Source of the DNA: DAISKN01 sp963716925
GTDB taxonomy: Bacteria > Acidobacteriota > Vicinamibacteria > Marinacidobacterales > SMYC01
DNA: 64,000 nt
NCBI GenBank assembly: GCA_963716925.1
Contig: CAVQUX010000024.1
Coordinates: forward strand, 248,001-312,000
Reading direction: 5' to 3'
Made by a program: the position numbers and the translations under genes. Position 1 is the stretch's first letter. Every line of letters starts with the position of its first letter. Shown here piece after piece: positions 19,891 to 29,985 of the stretch. Below the pieces are notes generated by a model. It ran no database searches, had not been told where the DNA came from, and was given only the letters and a program-made list of their open reading frames with translations.

Positions 19891-20899
19891 ACTCGAATCC
19901 ACACGATCTTCAACGGCGGAGCCGCGTCGAACGAGGGGAAATCCTCTTCGGGAGAAATCCATTCGAGGTCTCGAATCGACCGGCCGTATTTGCGCGCGGT
20001 GCGCTCCAGGACCCGGAGCCAGGACTCGCGGGCGACCTCGGGCGCGTGGTTCGTCGCGAGCACCGCCCCCCCCTCGGCGGTCGCGAGCAGCGCCGGCTTG
20101 AAGAGAGTCGCGTAGTCCCGGACGACGTCCACCGCCCCGAAGAGACCCTTCGACCATCTCGGGGATCGAGGATCACGAGGTCGAAGGAGCGCGGCTCGAA
20201 CCGCGCGAACTTCCTCTCCCGCCGGGCCAATCCGCGGCCGCGGTAACCGGAGACGGGCAATGATGCGAGCTGGCGCGAGACCGCGATCGCGTCTTCGGCG
20301 ATGAATCGCGTCGCGGCCGCGGGGAGCGCGTTCAAAGCGAGGTTCCTCGCACCGATCTCGAGCGCGGTCTCGGAGAAGTCGACGTTCCAGACTTCGCGGG
20401 CGCCGGCCGCGGAAGCCACCAGCCCCGAAGCGCAGGTATAGGCGAACAGATTCAGGACCGACTTGCCACGGGCGTTCGCGAGCACGAGCCGCCGCCCGGC
20501 GCGGAAATCCAGGAAGAGCAGAGGGTCGAGCCCGCGGTGGCGCGGCCTCACGTCATAGCGGAGGCCGAGCTCGAGCCCGACGGGGGCTTCGGGAATGTCA
20601 GGATCGTGAAACCGGGCGAAAGGGACTCCACGCTCCTTCCCCCGATGGTTCCATACGGGATGGAGCTTCGTTTCGAGCGCCCGCTCGATCTCGGCGTGAG
20701 CCCGGTCGACCTCTCCATCCGTGAGAGGCTCGCGCCATGTCGAAAGCAGGAGAATCGGGCCGTAACGATCGATCGCGAGCCCCGGAGCCCCTTCGGCGAT
20801 GCCGTGGAAGAGCCGATAGCAGTCCGTCCCCTCCTCCGCCAGCCGGTCGAGCAGCGGACGCCGCCGCTCGAGAGCGGCGGCCGAGAAGGCCGAGGTCAA
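19887..20899 (-). CDS. class I SAM-dependent rRNA methyltransferase (RlmI-like), frameshifted
   Basis: The 5' part reads CYRLFHGIAEGAPGLAIDRY, then HRGLDPLLFLDFRAGRRLV, SVLNLFAYTCASGLVASAAG and NVDFSETALEIGARNL: an RlmI/RlmK-type cytosine or guanine 23S rRNA methyltransferase with SAM motifs. It reaches DLVILDP, where the frame breaks. The next frame carries the rest, DVVRDYATLFKPALL through VWIRV. Inserting one C in the four-base run 20161-20164 (minus strand CCCC) restores the family motif DPPRW, so a one-base deletion in that run explains it. The likely start is TTG at 20899, overlapping the stop of the upstream peptidase gene (TTGA). Confidence 0.83.
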
Positions 20900-23028
20900 T
20901 TGGCAAGGGCCGCCAGGCCGGAGTGCCGGAGAAGGGCCGCGGTCGTAGGCTCCCGCCCGCGAAACCTCCTGAAAACCTCCATCGGGGGTTCGCTGCCGCC
21001 GAGAGCGAGGACCGTCTCGCGGAACCGCCGTCCGGTCTCCGCCACGGCATCGCTCCGGTCGAGCCCGGCCTCCTCGAACGCGGCGAAGGCGTCCGCCGAG
21101 AGCACCTCCGCCCACTTGTAGGAGTAGTAGCCCGCGGCGTAGCTCCCCTGGAAGACGTGCGAAAAGCTGCAGAGGAACCGGTCCTCGGGTATCGGCGGAA
21201 TCACCGTGGTGCGGGCGGCGACCTTGCGCTGCACGTCGAAGGGAGTCTCGGGGCCTCCGGGGAGGAAGCGGTGATGGAGCTCGAGGTCGAGAAACCCGAA
21301 GTTGAGCTGCCGCAGGGTAGCGAGCCCCGCCTGGAACGTGCGTGAAGCGCGGATCTTTTCGAAGAGCTCGCCCGGAAGGGGTGCTTTCGTCTCCACGTGC
21401 TCCGAGAGGCCGACGAGCGTCTCGCGGTGGTAGCACCAGTTCTCCATGAACTGGCTCGGAAGCTCGACCGCGTCCCACTCCACGTTCCGGATGCCCGACG
21501 CGAGCCCGAGGTCGACCCTGGTCAGCATGTGCTGGAGCGTGTGGCCGAACTCGTGGAAAAGCGTCTCGATCTCGCGGAACGTCAGGAGCGACGGATGGCC
21601 GTCGACAGGCGGCGACCCGTTGCAGATCAGGTAGGCCACCGGGAGCCGCGCGCTCCCTCCCGGAGGGGCGAACAGCCGGCTTCGTCCCACCACCTCGTTC
21701 ATCCACGCCCCGCCCTTCTTCTCCTCGGGCCGCGAGTAAGGGTCGAGATAGAACGCCGCGATCTCGTCTCCGTCGAGGCTCCCCACCTTGAAGAACCGCA
21801 CGTCCGGATGCCAGACGGGCGCCTCGCCATCGGCCGGGGTTACCGCAACCGCGAACAACCGCTTCGCGAGAGCGAAGAGCCCCTCGAGCACCCGGGGCAA
21901 GGGGAAGTACTTCCGGATCTGCTCCTCGCTGTAGTCGTAGCGCGCCTCCCGCAGGCGCTCGCTCCAGTAGGGTACGTCCCAGTGGCGGATCTCCGCCGCT
22001 TCCGCGGCCGCGCCGCGCTCGCGCATGAACGCCCGCACTTCCTCGAGATCGCGTACCGCCGCACCGTGGGACGCGGAGAGAAGCTCCTCGAGAAGCTTTT
22101 CGGCGCTCGAGACCGCGCCCGCCATCTTCCGGGAGAGCGACAGGTCGGCGTAGGTCTCGAATCCCAGGAGCTTCGCCTCCTCCAACCTGAGCCGCAGAAT
22201 GGCGTCGATGAGCGGCTGATTGTCGAGGTCCCCCTCGCTCGCGCGCCGAAGGTGCGCGCGGTACAGCGTCTCGCGGAGGTCCCGGCGCTTCGCGTGCTTC
22301 ATGAATCCCAGGTAGCTCGGTCCGTCGAGCGTCACCCGCCACGGGCCCGCCGAAGGCGTCGACGCCTCGTTCCCCGCGGCCCGCGCCGCCTGAGCCGCCA
22401 TCTCGAGATAGCTCGGCGGAAGCCCCTCGACCTCCTCGATCGCCGTCAGGTCCAGGGCGAAGGCTTTGGTGGCGTCGAGGAGCTGGTTTCCGAAACGAGT
22501 CGCGAGCTCCGCGAGCTCGAGGCGAATCTGCTGGAATCTTTCCCTCGCCGCTCCCTCGAGCGCGACCCCGGAAAGCTTCGCTTCCTGAATCAACTTCTCG
22601 ACCACGCGCCGCTGCGCCGGGCTCAGGTCTCTTCCCGCGGCGCTGTCGCGGAGGGAAACGAGACCGCGATAGACGGGCTGGCTCTGCCCGATACGAGTGA
22701 GGAGCTTCACGACCTCGGGCTCGACCTCGTCGTAGGCCGCCCGCAGCGGCGCACTGTTCTTGACACTCATCAAGTGGTCGACGATTCCGAACCCGAAGCC
22801 GAGCCGATCCTGCATCCGCTCGATGGGATCCACGAGTGACTCCCAACGGGGATTCACGTCGAGCTCGAGAGCCTCGAGCATGCCTTGGACTTCCTGCACG
22901 AGTCCGCGGATCCCGGGGACGACGTGCTCGGGGCGGATCTCGTCGAATGCCGGAAGCGTCGTCGCCGGCCTCAGGAGGGGATTCGGGTCGTGGGTCTTCA
23001 TCACGCTCATCATACCAAGGCGGCTCAT
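20896..23028 (-). CDS. M3-family oligopeptidase (oligopeptidase A type)
   Basis: About 710 residues. The zinc motif HEFGHTLQHML lies near residue 487, with the third ligand Glu expected downstream in the NVEWDAVELPSQFMENW stretch. The N-terminus DPNPLLRPATTLPAFDEIRP is typical of OpdA/Dcp-type enzymes, which degrade small peptides and cleaved signal peptides in the cytoplasm. No signal peptide is seen. The ATG at 23028 is used because it overlaps the stop of the exonuclease gene (ATGA); internal ATGs at 23013, 23010 and 23001 are also possible. Confidence 0.94.
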   Translation of the reverse strand: MSRLGMMSVMKTHDPNPLLRPATTLPAFDEIRPEHVVPGIRGLVQEVQGMLEALELDVNPRWESLVDPIERMQDRLGFGFGIVDHLMSVKNSAPLRAAYDEVEPEVVKLLTRIGQSQPVYRGLVSLRDSAAGRDLSPAQRRVVEKLIQEAKLSGVALEGAARERFQQIRLELAELATRFGNQLLDATKAFALDLTAIEEVEGLPPSYLEMAAQAARAAGNEASTPSAGPWRVTLDGPSYLGFMKHAKRRDLRETLYRAHLRRASEGDLDNQPLIDAILRLRLEEAKLLGFETYADLSLSRKMAGAVSSAEKLLEELLSASHGAAVRDLEEVRAFMRERGAAAEAAEIRHWDVPYWSERLREARYDYSEEQIRKYFPLPRVLEGLFALAKRLFAVAVTPADGEAPVWHPDVRFFKVGSLDGDEIAAFYLDPYSRPEEKKGGAWMNEVVGRSRLFAPPGGSARLPVAYLICNGSPPVDGHPSLLTFREIETLFHEFGHTLQHMLTRVDLGLASGIRNVEWDAVELPSQFMENWCYHRETLVGLSEHVETKAPLPGELFEKIRASRTFQAGLATLRQLNFGFLDLELHHRFLPGGPETPFDVQRKVAARTTVIPPIPEDRFLCSFSHVFQGSYAAGYYSYKWAEVLSADAFAAFEEAGLDRSDAVAETGRRFRETVLALGGSEPPMEVFRRFRGREPTTAALLRHSGLAALAN

Positions 23029-23816
23029 GCGTCCAGGGAAAGCAGCACCGGAGCATGGTCCGAAGGCATCTTCCAGCCTCGGACGTTCTCGAGCACCCGC
23101 GCGTCGACCAGCCGGTCCAGCAGACCCGGGGTTACCCAGGCGTGGTCCAGCCGTCGGCCCTTGTTCACCTCCCTCCAGTCGGGAGCGCGATAGCTCCACC
23201 AGGTGAAGACCTTTCGCGGCGCCGGAAGGAAGTGCCGGAGCGCATCCACCCAGTCGTGCGACGAGGCGAGGCGGCGCATCGCCTCGACCTCCACCTCGGT
23301 GTGGGTGACGACGCGCCTCAGCCGCTCGTGCGACCAGACGTCTTCCGGAAGCGGGGCGACGTTCAAATCGCCCACGAGCACCAGCCGGTTAGAGTCGCGC
23401 CTCCGTCCTCGGAACGAGCGGCTGAGCTCTCGGTAGAAGTGGAGCTTGTGCGCGAACTTCGGGTTGCGGTCCGGATCGGGAAGCTCTCCCCCCGCCGGAG
23501 CGTAGACGTTATGGAGCTCGACCCCGCCCGCGAGCGTGACCTGAAGGTGGCGGCAGTCCTTGCGCCGGCACCAGTTGCGGACGAGGACGTCTTTCATGGG
23601 AGCGCGGGAGAGGACGGCGACCCCGTTGTAGCTCTTCTGCCCCGCGAGCGCGTGGTGGGGGAATCCGAGCTTGCGGAATCGGTCGAAGGGGAACTCTGCG
23701 TCCTGTACCTTGGTCTCCTGGAGACAGAGAACGTCCGGCCGGTGCGCCTCGACGATCCGGCCGAGCGCGCGCATACGGAGGCGAACGGAATTGACGTTCC
23801 AGCTGAGGATCTTCAT
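23025..23816 (-). CDS. xthA: exodeoxyribonuclease III / AP endonuclease
   Basis: 263 residues of the exonuclease III family: MKILSWNVNSVRLRM at the start, VLCLQETKVQD (metal-binding Glu), NVYAPAGG, VLVGDLNVAP, and the C-terminal RLDHAWVT and PSDHAPVLLSL with catalytic Asp and His. The enzyme cleaves at abasic sites and removes damaged 3' ends. The ATG at 23816 matches the family start exactly. It heads a tightly overlapping minus-strand set with the M3 peptidase and the methyltransferase. Confidence 0.94.
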   Translation of the reverse strand: MKILSWNVNSVRLRMRALGRIVEAHRPDVLCLQETKVQDAEFPFDRFRKLGFPHHALAGQKSYNGVAVLSRAPMKDVLVRNWCRRKDCRHLQVTLAGGVELHNVYAPAGGELPDPDRNPKFAHKLHFYRELSRSFRGRRRDSNRLVLVGDLNVAPLPEDVWSHERLRRVVTHTEVEVEAMRRLASSHDWVDALRHFLPAPRKVFTWWSYRAPDWREVNKGRRLDHAWVTPGLLDRLVDARVLENVRGWKMPSDHAPVLLSLDA

Positions 23817-23849
23817 GAGGCACAAGGAGTTTAGCCCAGGAACGCGGGG

Positions 23850-23879
23850 TTGACGCGGCACGAGGCGCGAGCCTAAGAT
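23850..23879 (+). promoter_or_regulatory. sigma70-like promoter of ahcY
   Basis: TTGACG (23850-23855) and TAAGAT (23874-23879) are separated by 18 bases, with the expected start near 23886. The predicted leader is about 28 bases and carries AAGGAG (23901-23906) 7 bases before the TTG start. That leaves no room for an SAH riboswitch in the leader. Confidence 0.65.
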
Positions 23880-23913
23880 TGAGTGTTTTTCCCAGCCGAG
23901 AAGGAGTGGCATT

Positions 23914-25413
<1,500 letters not shown>

Positions 25414-25985
25414 GGTCGACGCCCGAACTTATTCCCAGCGGGACCGGCTTCTCGACGGGAGGCCGGTCCTCGTTCGCGCCATCCGCCCCGAGGACAAGCC
25501 CATCCTGCGGGAGGGATTCCGCCGGCTGAGCCCGCAGTCGGTATACCACCGGTTCTTCCAGGCGAAGAAGGATCTGAACGAGGCGGAGCTCCGGTATCTG
25601 ACCGAGATCGACTTCGAGAGCCACGTCGCCCTGCTCGCGATTCTCGATGAGGAGGGTCCCGGGCTGGGCATCGGCGTCGGAAGGTACATCGTCGAGCCCG
25701 ACACCGGTTCGGCGGAGATCGCCTTCACCGTCGACGAGACCCACCATGGGCTCGGGGTCGGGACTCTTCTGCTCCGGCACCTCGCGCGCATCGCGCGAGG
25801 TCAGGGATTGGAGGAGTTTCGAGCCTATGTGCTGGCGGAAAATCGCGCGATGCTCGAGGTATTCGAGAACGCCGGGTTTCCCCTGGAGCGGCGCCTCGAA
25901 GGAAACGTGATCGTGGCGACGATTCGACTTACTTGACGGGTGGGCGCGGCGGCCGGAGTCCCGACCGCCGCGAGCTTTCTGTCGT

Positions 25986-26492
25986 TCAGGAAAGGGCGCC
26001 TTCCAGGAACAACGTGCCGAAGTGAAGCGTCAAGACCGCCTTGCCCTCGAACTTGCCACTGCCCGGGGTGATGTCGATGAGCATGTGATCGGCGCTCCCG
26101 TTGTTTGCGGAATAAGAGGATTCGAGCTTGATCACGTTCGCCATGTCGGGCGTGGCGCCGCGGGGGAGACCGCCCTTGTAGAGAGCCATCACGAAGTCAT
26201 TGGGGCCGTTTTTCACGACTCCGATGGTGTACTCACCGGCGGGGAGGGTGACGGCTCCGGCAGTGACGTCCGCCGAGAGCTTCAGCGAGGGGCGCCGCGG
26301 AGTGATGAACTCTCCGACCTTGGCGGTCTCCGCGTGGGCCATGTTGGCGGGAGTGGTGTTGTACGCGATCGTCGCCTCGGCCCCTCCGGGCAGCGCGCAG
26401 GTAATGGTCTTGTTGAAATGCGGGTGGGCCATCGAAAGGCTCGGGGCCCAGACGACGGCGAGAACGATGAGAATCGCAAACGGTCTCTTCAC
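25986..26492 (-). CDS. exported DUF2911-like protein
   Basis: 168 residues with a signal peptide (FAILIVLAVVWAPSLSMA). The rest is beta-rich, with VTLPAGEYTIGVVKNGPND and a C-terminal GKAVLTLHFGTL that resemble DUF2911 proteins, common in Bacteroidota and acidobacteria and of unknown function. The GTG start follows an AGGAGG site 7 bases upstream. It diverges from the NUDIX gene. Confidence 0.72.
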   Translation of the reverse strand: MKRPFAILIVLAVVWAPSLSMAHPHFNKTITCALPGGAEATIAYNTTPANMAHAETAKVGEFITPRRPSLKLSADVTAGAVTLPAGEYTIGVVKNGPNDFVMALYKGGLPRGATPDMANVIKLESSYSANNGSADHMLIDITPGSGKFEGKAVLTLHFGTLFLEGALS

Positions 26493-26553
26493 TGGAAAAC
26501 CTCCTGGCTCACGGATGGAGCCCCTCCTTTCGGGATGCTACCATAATCACCCT

Positions 26554-27193
26554 GTGCAAACGGTCCAAACCTTCCGGCATACGACCGAGCTCCGATCCCG
26601 ATTCCAATCCGGCCTCGAGCGATTTCCGCGAAGGCACGCGGAGACCCCCGGCCTCACTCCCGCAGCAGTGGTTTGCGTCATCGTCGGGGCCGAGGACGGC
26701 GAAGCGGCGTTCGTTCTCACCCGCCGGACGTCGGGACTCCGGAATCACGGAGGCCAATGGGCTCTTCCCGGCGGCCGCATCGAGCCGGGCGAGACCGCGG
26801 CCGACGCGGCGTTCCGCGAGCTGCGGGAGGAGGTCGGCCTCGAGGTCGGATCCCGAGAACCTCCTCGGCGCTCTCGACGACTTCGAGACCCGGTCGGGGT
26901 TCCGGATCACGCCTCTGGTCGTCTGGGGGCCCGAGCGAGCCGCTCTCGCGCCGAATCCGAAGGAAGTCGAGGCCGCCTATCTCATTCCTCTCCGGGCCAT
27001 CCACGCGCTGTCGCCGCGGATCGTCGATGGTCCCGACCCGGAGCGCCCTCTCCTCACGCTCCCGCTCGAGGAGCCGGAAACGGTGGTCTACGCGCCCACG
27101 GCGGCGCTCGTGTACCAGATGCGGGAAGTGCTCCTCTACGGGCGAAACACGCGCGTCGACCGCTTCGGCGAGCCCCGCTTCGCCTGGAGGTGA
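26554..27193 (+). CDS. NUDIX hydrolase (CoA pyrophosphatase type), frameshifted
   Basis: The NUDIX box is complete in the first frame: GGRIEPGETAADAAFRELRE followed by EVGLEVG. After about 26850 the frame breaks, and the +1 frame continues ENLLGALDDFETRSGFRIT through PLVVWGPE to EPRFAWR and a stop at 27191-27193. Removing one base in gtcggatcccgag gives EVGPENLLGALDDF, which matches CoA pyrophosphatase/NudL-like proteins. The enzyme would cleave CoA or related nucleotides. The start is uncertain; GTG at 26554 fits best. Recent pseudogene or assembly error. Confidence 0.78.
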
Positions 27194-27195
27194 CG

Positions 27196-28281
27196 CTAGG
27201 GCTTCCCCGCTTCGTGCCGGAGCGCGTGATCGGCGAGGGTCACCGCCATCATCGCCTCCGCCATGGGCACGAATCGAGGGAGAAGGCAGGGGTCGTGGCG
27301 TCCCTTGACCGCGATCGTGGTGGGCTCGCCGGAGCGGGTCACGGTCTCCTGCTCGCGCGGAATGCTCGACGTCGGCTTGACCGCGCAGCGAAGGACGATC
27401 GGCATCCCCGAAGAAATCCCGCCCAGCATTCCCCCGTGGCGGTTTCCCCGGGTCGCGACCCGCCCGTCCCGCATCTCGATGGCGTCGTTCGATTCGCTTC
27501 CCCTCATGGTGGCGACGCCGAAACCGGCTCCGTACTCGACGCCCATGACGGCGGGAAGGCTCAGCATCGCTTTTCCCAGGTCCGCTTTCAGCTTGTCGAA
27601 CACCGGCTCTCCCCATCCCGGAGGCACTCCGGTGGCGACGATCTCCGCGATGCCCCCGATCGAGTCCCCCTCGTGCCGCACCCGCTCGATGAGGTCGACC
27701 ATCCGCTCCGCCGCGGCGGCGTCGGGGCAGCGCACGATATTGGCCTCGACTCGCTCCAGGGTCACCGCGGCGGGATCGGGAATCTCGGCCACCACCGTCC
27801 CGATCTGCTTCACATATCCCACGATCGAAGTTCCGTAGCGGAGCCGGAGGAGTTTCTTCGCGATGGCGCCCGCCGCCACGCGCACCGCGGTCTCGCGCGC
27901 GCTCGAGCGTCCCCCGCCGCGGTAGTCGCGGAATCCGAACTTCGCGTCGAAGGTGAAGTCGGCGTGGCCGGGTCGATACTTCTCCCGGATCTCGCTGTAG
28001 TCTTTCGTTCGCTGATCCCGGTTCTCGATGGAGATGGCGATGGGAGTGCCGGTCGTCCTGCCTTCGAAGACCCCGGAGAGGATCGCCGGCTCGTCGCTCT
28101 CGTCCCTCTGGGTGGTCACCTTCGACTGTCCCGGGCGCCTCCGATCGAGGTCCGGTTTCAGGTCCGCTTCCGAAAGCTCGAGACCCGCGGGGACACCGTC
28201 CACGATCACCAGGTACGAGGGTCCGTGGCTTTCCCCCGCGGTCGTGATCCGGAAAATCTGTCCGAAGGTGTTACCCGGCAT
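27196..28281 (-). CDS. aroC: chorismate synthase
   Basis: 361 residues matching AroC along its length: MPGNTFGQIFRITTAGESHG at the start, RDYRGGGRSSARETAVRVAAG, and NRHGGMLGGISSGMPI, all of them signature segments. It converts EPSP to chorismate, the last shikimate step, using reduced FMN. The ATG at 28281 matches the family N-terminus. It overlaps the 3' end of the PafA/Dop-like gene by 11 bases, so it is the last gene of that leftward transcript. Confidence 0.97.
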   Translation of the reverse strand: MPGNTFGQIFRITTAGESHGPSYLVIVDGVPAGLELSEADLKPDLDRRRPGQSKVTTQRDESDEPAILSGVFEGRTTGTPIAISIENRDQRTKDYSEIREKYRPGHADFTFDAKFGFRDYRGGGRSSARETAVRVAAGAIAKKLLRLRYGTSIVGYVKQIGTVVAEIPDPAAVTLERVEANIVRCPDAAAAERMVDLIERVRHEGDSIGGIAEIVATGVPPGWGEPVFDKLKADLGKAMLSLPAVMGVEYGAGFGVATMRGSESNDAIEMRDGRVATRGNRHGGMLGGISSGMPIVLRCAVKPTSSIPREQETVTRSGEPTTIAVKGRHDPCLLPRFVPMAEAMMAVTLADHALRHEAGKP

Positions 28282-29941
28282 CCTCGTCTCCGGGAAACCG
28301 GACGACTCTTCCATGGAGCCGCCCGCCGATCCTCGCCGATTCCCAGGAGATACGAACCGGGGAGAGGCTCGGCTCTCGAGAGCGTATGAATCGCCCCCGG
28401 GTGAACGCCGGAGTCCCCTCCGGGGGAAAGCGCGTGGCGCGTTCCACCTCCGTCTCCTGCACCAGGCGCGGGGCGCACCCGCTTCGCTCGAGTCTCGCGG
28501 CGTAGCCCTCGGCGATCTCGTGGTAGCGGAGATCGATCGTCTTGAGCAGAGCCCGGTCGGAGGGATCGCCGCAGGCTTCGAGAAGGTACCGCTTGGTGAC
28601 CCAGTCGATTCGACCCACGAGCGAGGACATGTCCTTCCGCTCGAGGTCTCCCAGGACCCTTCGCCACAGCTCCGTGACCTGCAGGGCCTCCATCGACGTC
28701 GCTTTCGCGCCGCGCACGAAAGCTCTGGCCCTCTCGAGATAGAAACGCTGGATCTGGAGAGCGGTCATCGGACCCCGATCGGTTGCGACTTCGACCTCCA
28801 GATTCGGATCGGAGACGATCGCGTGGAGCGCCTGGATGGGGCGTTTCAAACGCGGGGCGTCGTGCAGCGCACCCGCTTCCACCATTTCGAGGACCAGCGC
28901 CGTCGAGCCCGCCTTAAGGAACTCGGCCTCCTGCAGCATCGAGGAATCCGCGAGACCGAGCTGGAGCCGCTGCTCGCGTCGGAACAGCGCCAGGAGAGGC
29001 GCCACGTGGAAATGGGCCGCGGCGAGCGCAGGCTTCATCAGGTTCCCGATGTCGAAGATGGAGCGATCGTTCGGACTGATCGAAAACCTGAGCAGCCGCC
29101 GGACCGACGGCGCCTTCTCGGAGAGCACGAACTCGCCGCCCGCCATGACCGAGCCCGCGCCGGAGACGATCGGTCTCGAGACGAGAAACGCCGTGGCCTG
29201 GCGCCGAATCCGCCGGAACGCCAGGAGGCGCATGAGCGAGGAGAACGAGGCGATGAACGGAAGCGTCACCAGGTAGCTGAGGGCGTAGAGGAATCTTCCG
29301 AGAGCGTTCTCCAGGCTCCGGTCCCCGCGGGAGACCAGCCGGACGAAGAAACTCCGCTTTCGAAACCCGGGAAGGGCGATGGCGACGGTCGAGAGAAGAG
29401 CCGCGCCCAGCACCACCACGGCGAGGGCGATGAACACCACCCACCCGGCGACCACCGTCACCGCGAGAAGCGGGAGGAGCGCGGCGAGCCCGAGCCGGTA
29501 GAGCGCGAGGGCGGCACCGTTCGCGATCGTAGTCTGGAAGCTCTCCTGCGCGCCGTAGACGTGATCCTCGGCGTCGCGGCAGTTCTTGAGCAGGCCGAGC
29601 TTCCCCGGGAACCCGGAGGAGCGGAGCGTGCGCTCGGCGTCCGAGATCGCCCGGGAGAGCAGCGCCTCCTGGGCTCTCTGGTACAGCAGGAGCTGCGCCG
29701 GACCGCGACACTCCGGGGTCGCACCCTCGATGAGCCCGCCCTCGGCGCAATAAGGAAGGTACTCGTAGTGGAACGCGCCGCCGTTCTCCGTGAATATCTG
29801 GGGCCTCTCCGGGTAGAAACCCGGCTCGGTCCTGACCCGCGCGGAGATGGCGCCGGCGAGTGCGTCGTAGATCACGTCGTTTCCCGGATGCCGGCGCTCC
29901 GGGGCGAAGCGGATGGCGTACTCGGTCTCTTGACCGAGCAG
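28271..29941 (-). CDS. PafA/Dop-family (Pup ligase/deamidase fold) enzyme with a membrane-spanning insertion
   Basis: About 556 residues. Diagnostic segments of the carboxylate-amine ligase fold are LGQETEYAI at the N-terminus, NGGAFHYEYL, ATPEC (residues 74-78), FLVSRPIVSGAGSV (252-265) and LADSSMLQEAEFLKAG with STALVLEMVEAG (330-357), matching Pup ligase PafA and deamidase Dop. Unlike those, about 100 residues are inserted before FLVSRP with hydrophobic stretches at 145-191 and 213-242, probably two to three membrane helices. The Asp in the PafA LYLD motif appears to be Glu (residue 60). The frame is open upstream of the first GTG (29875) and the ETEY motif lies there, so translation must begin earlier; CTG at 29941 is my best guess. 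It follows the Pup/UBact-like gene. Confidence 0.87.
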   Translation of the reverse strand: MLGQETEYAIRFAPERRHPGNDVIYDALAGAISARVRTEPGFYPERPQIFTENGGAFHYEYLPYCAEGGLIEGATPECRGPAQLLLYQRAQEALLSRAISDAERTLRSSGFPGKLGLLKNCRDAEDHVYGAQESFQTTIANGAALALYRLGLAALLPLLAVTVVAGWVVFIALAVVVLGAALLSTVAIALPGFRKRSFFVRLVSRGDRSLENALGRFLYALSYLVTLPFIASFSSLMRLLAFRRIRRQATAFLVSRPIVSGAGSVMAGGEFVLSEKAPSVRRLLRFSISPNDRSIFDIGNLMKPALAAAHFHVAPLLALFRREQRLQLGLADSSMLQEAEFLKAGSTALVLEMVEAGALHDAPRLKRPIQALHAIVSDPNLEVEVATDRGPMTALQIQRFYLERARAFVRGAKATSMEALQVTELWRRVLGDLERKDMSSLVGRIDWVTKRYLLEACGDPSDRALLKTIDLRYHEIAEGYAARLERSGCAPRLVQETEVERATRFPPEGTPAFTRGRFIRSREPSLSPVRISWESARIGGRLHGRVVRFPGDEDAG

Positions 29942-29947
29942 ACGGCC

Positions 29948-29977
29948 GAAAACCCTGGGGGAGGCTCCCGGGGTTTC
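29948..29977. terminator. terminator-like hairpin between the Pup-like gene and the PafA/Dop-like gene
   Basis: Outer arms AAACCC and GGGTTT enclose an inner GGGA-GCC-TCCC stem. On the minus strand the hairpin ends in TTTT; on the plus strand it is followed by tttcttctctt, so it could act in either direction. In the minus direction it would attenuate transcription after the modifier gene and make the small protein more abundant than the enzyme. Confidence 0.5.
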
Positions 29978-29985
29978 TTCTCTTG

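Noticed and set aside
23817..23913. SAH riboswitch upstream of ahcY
   Set aside because: A promoter with 18-base spacing ends at 23879, leaving a leader of about 28 bases, too short for the riboswitch.
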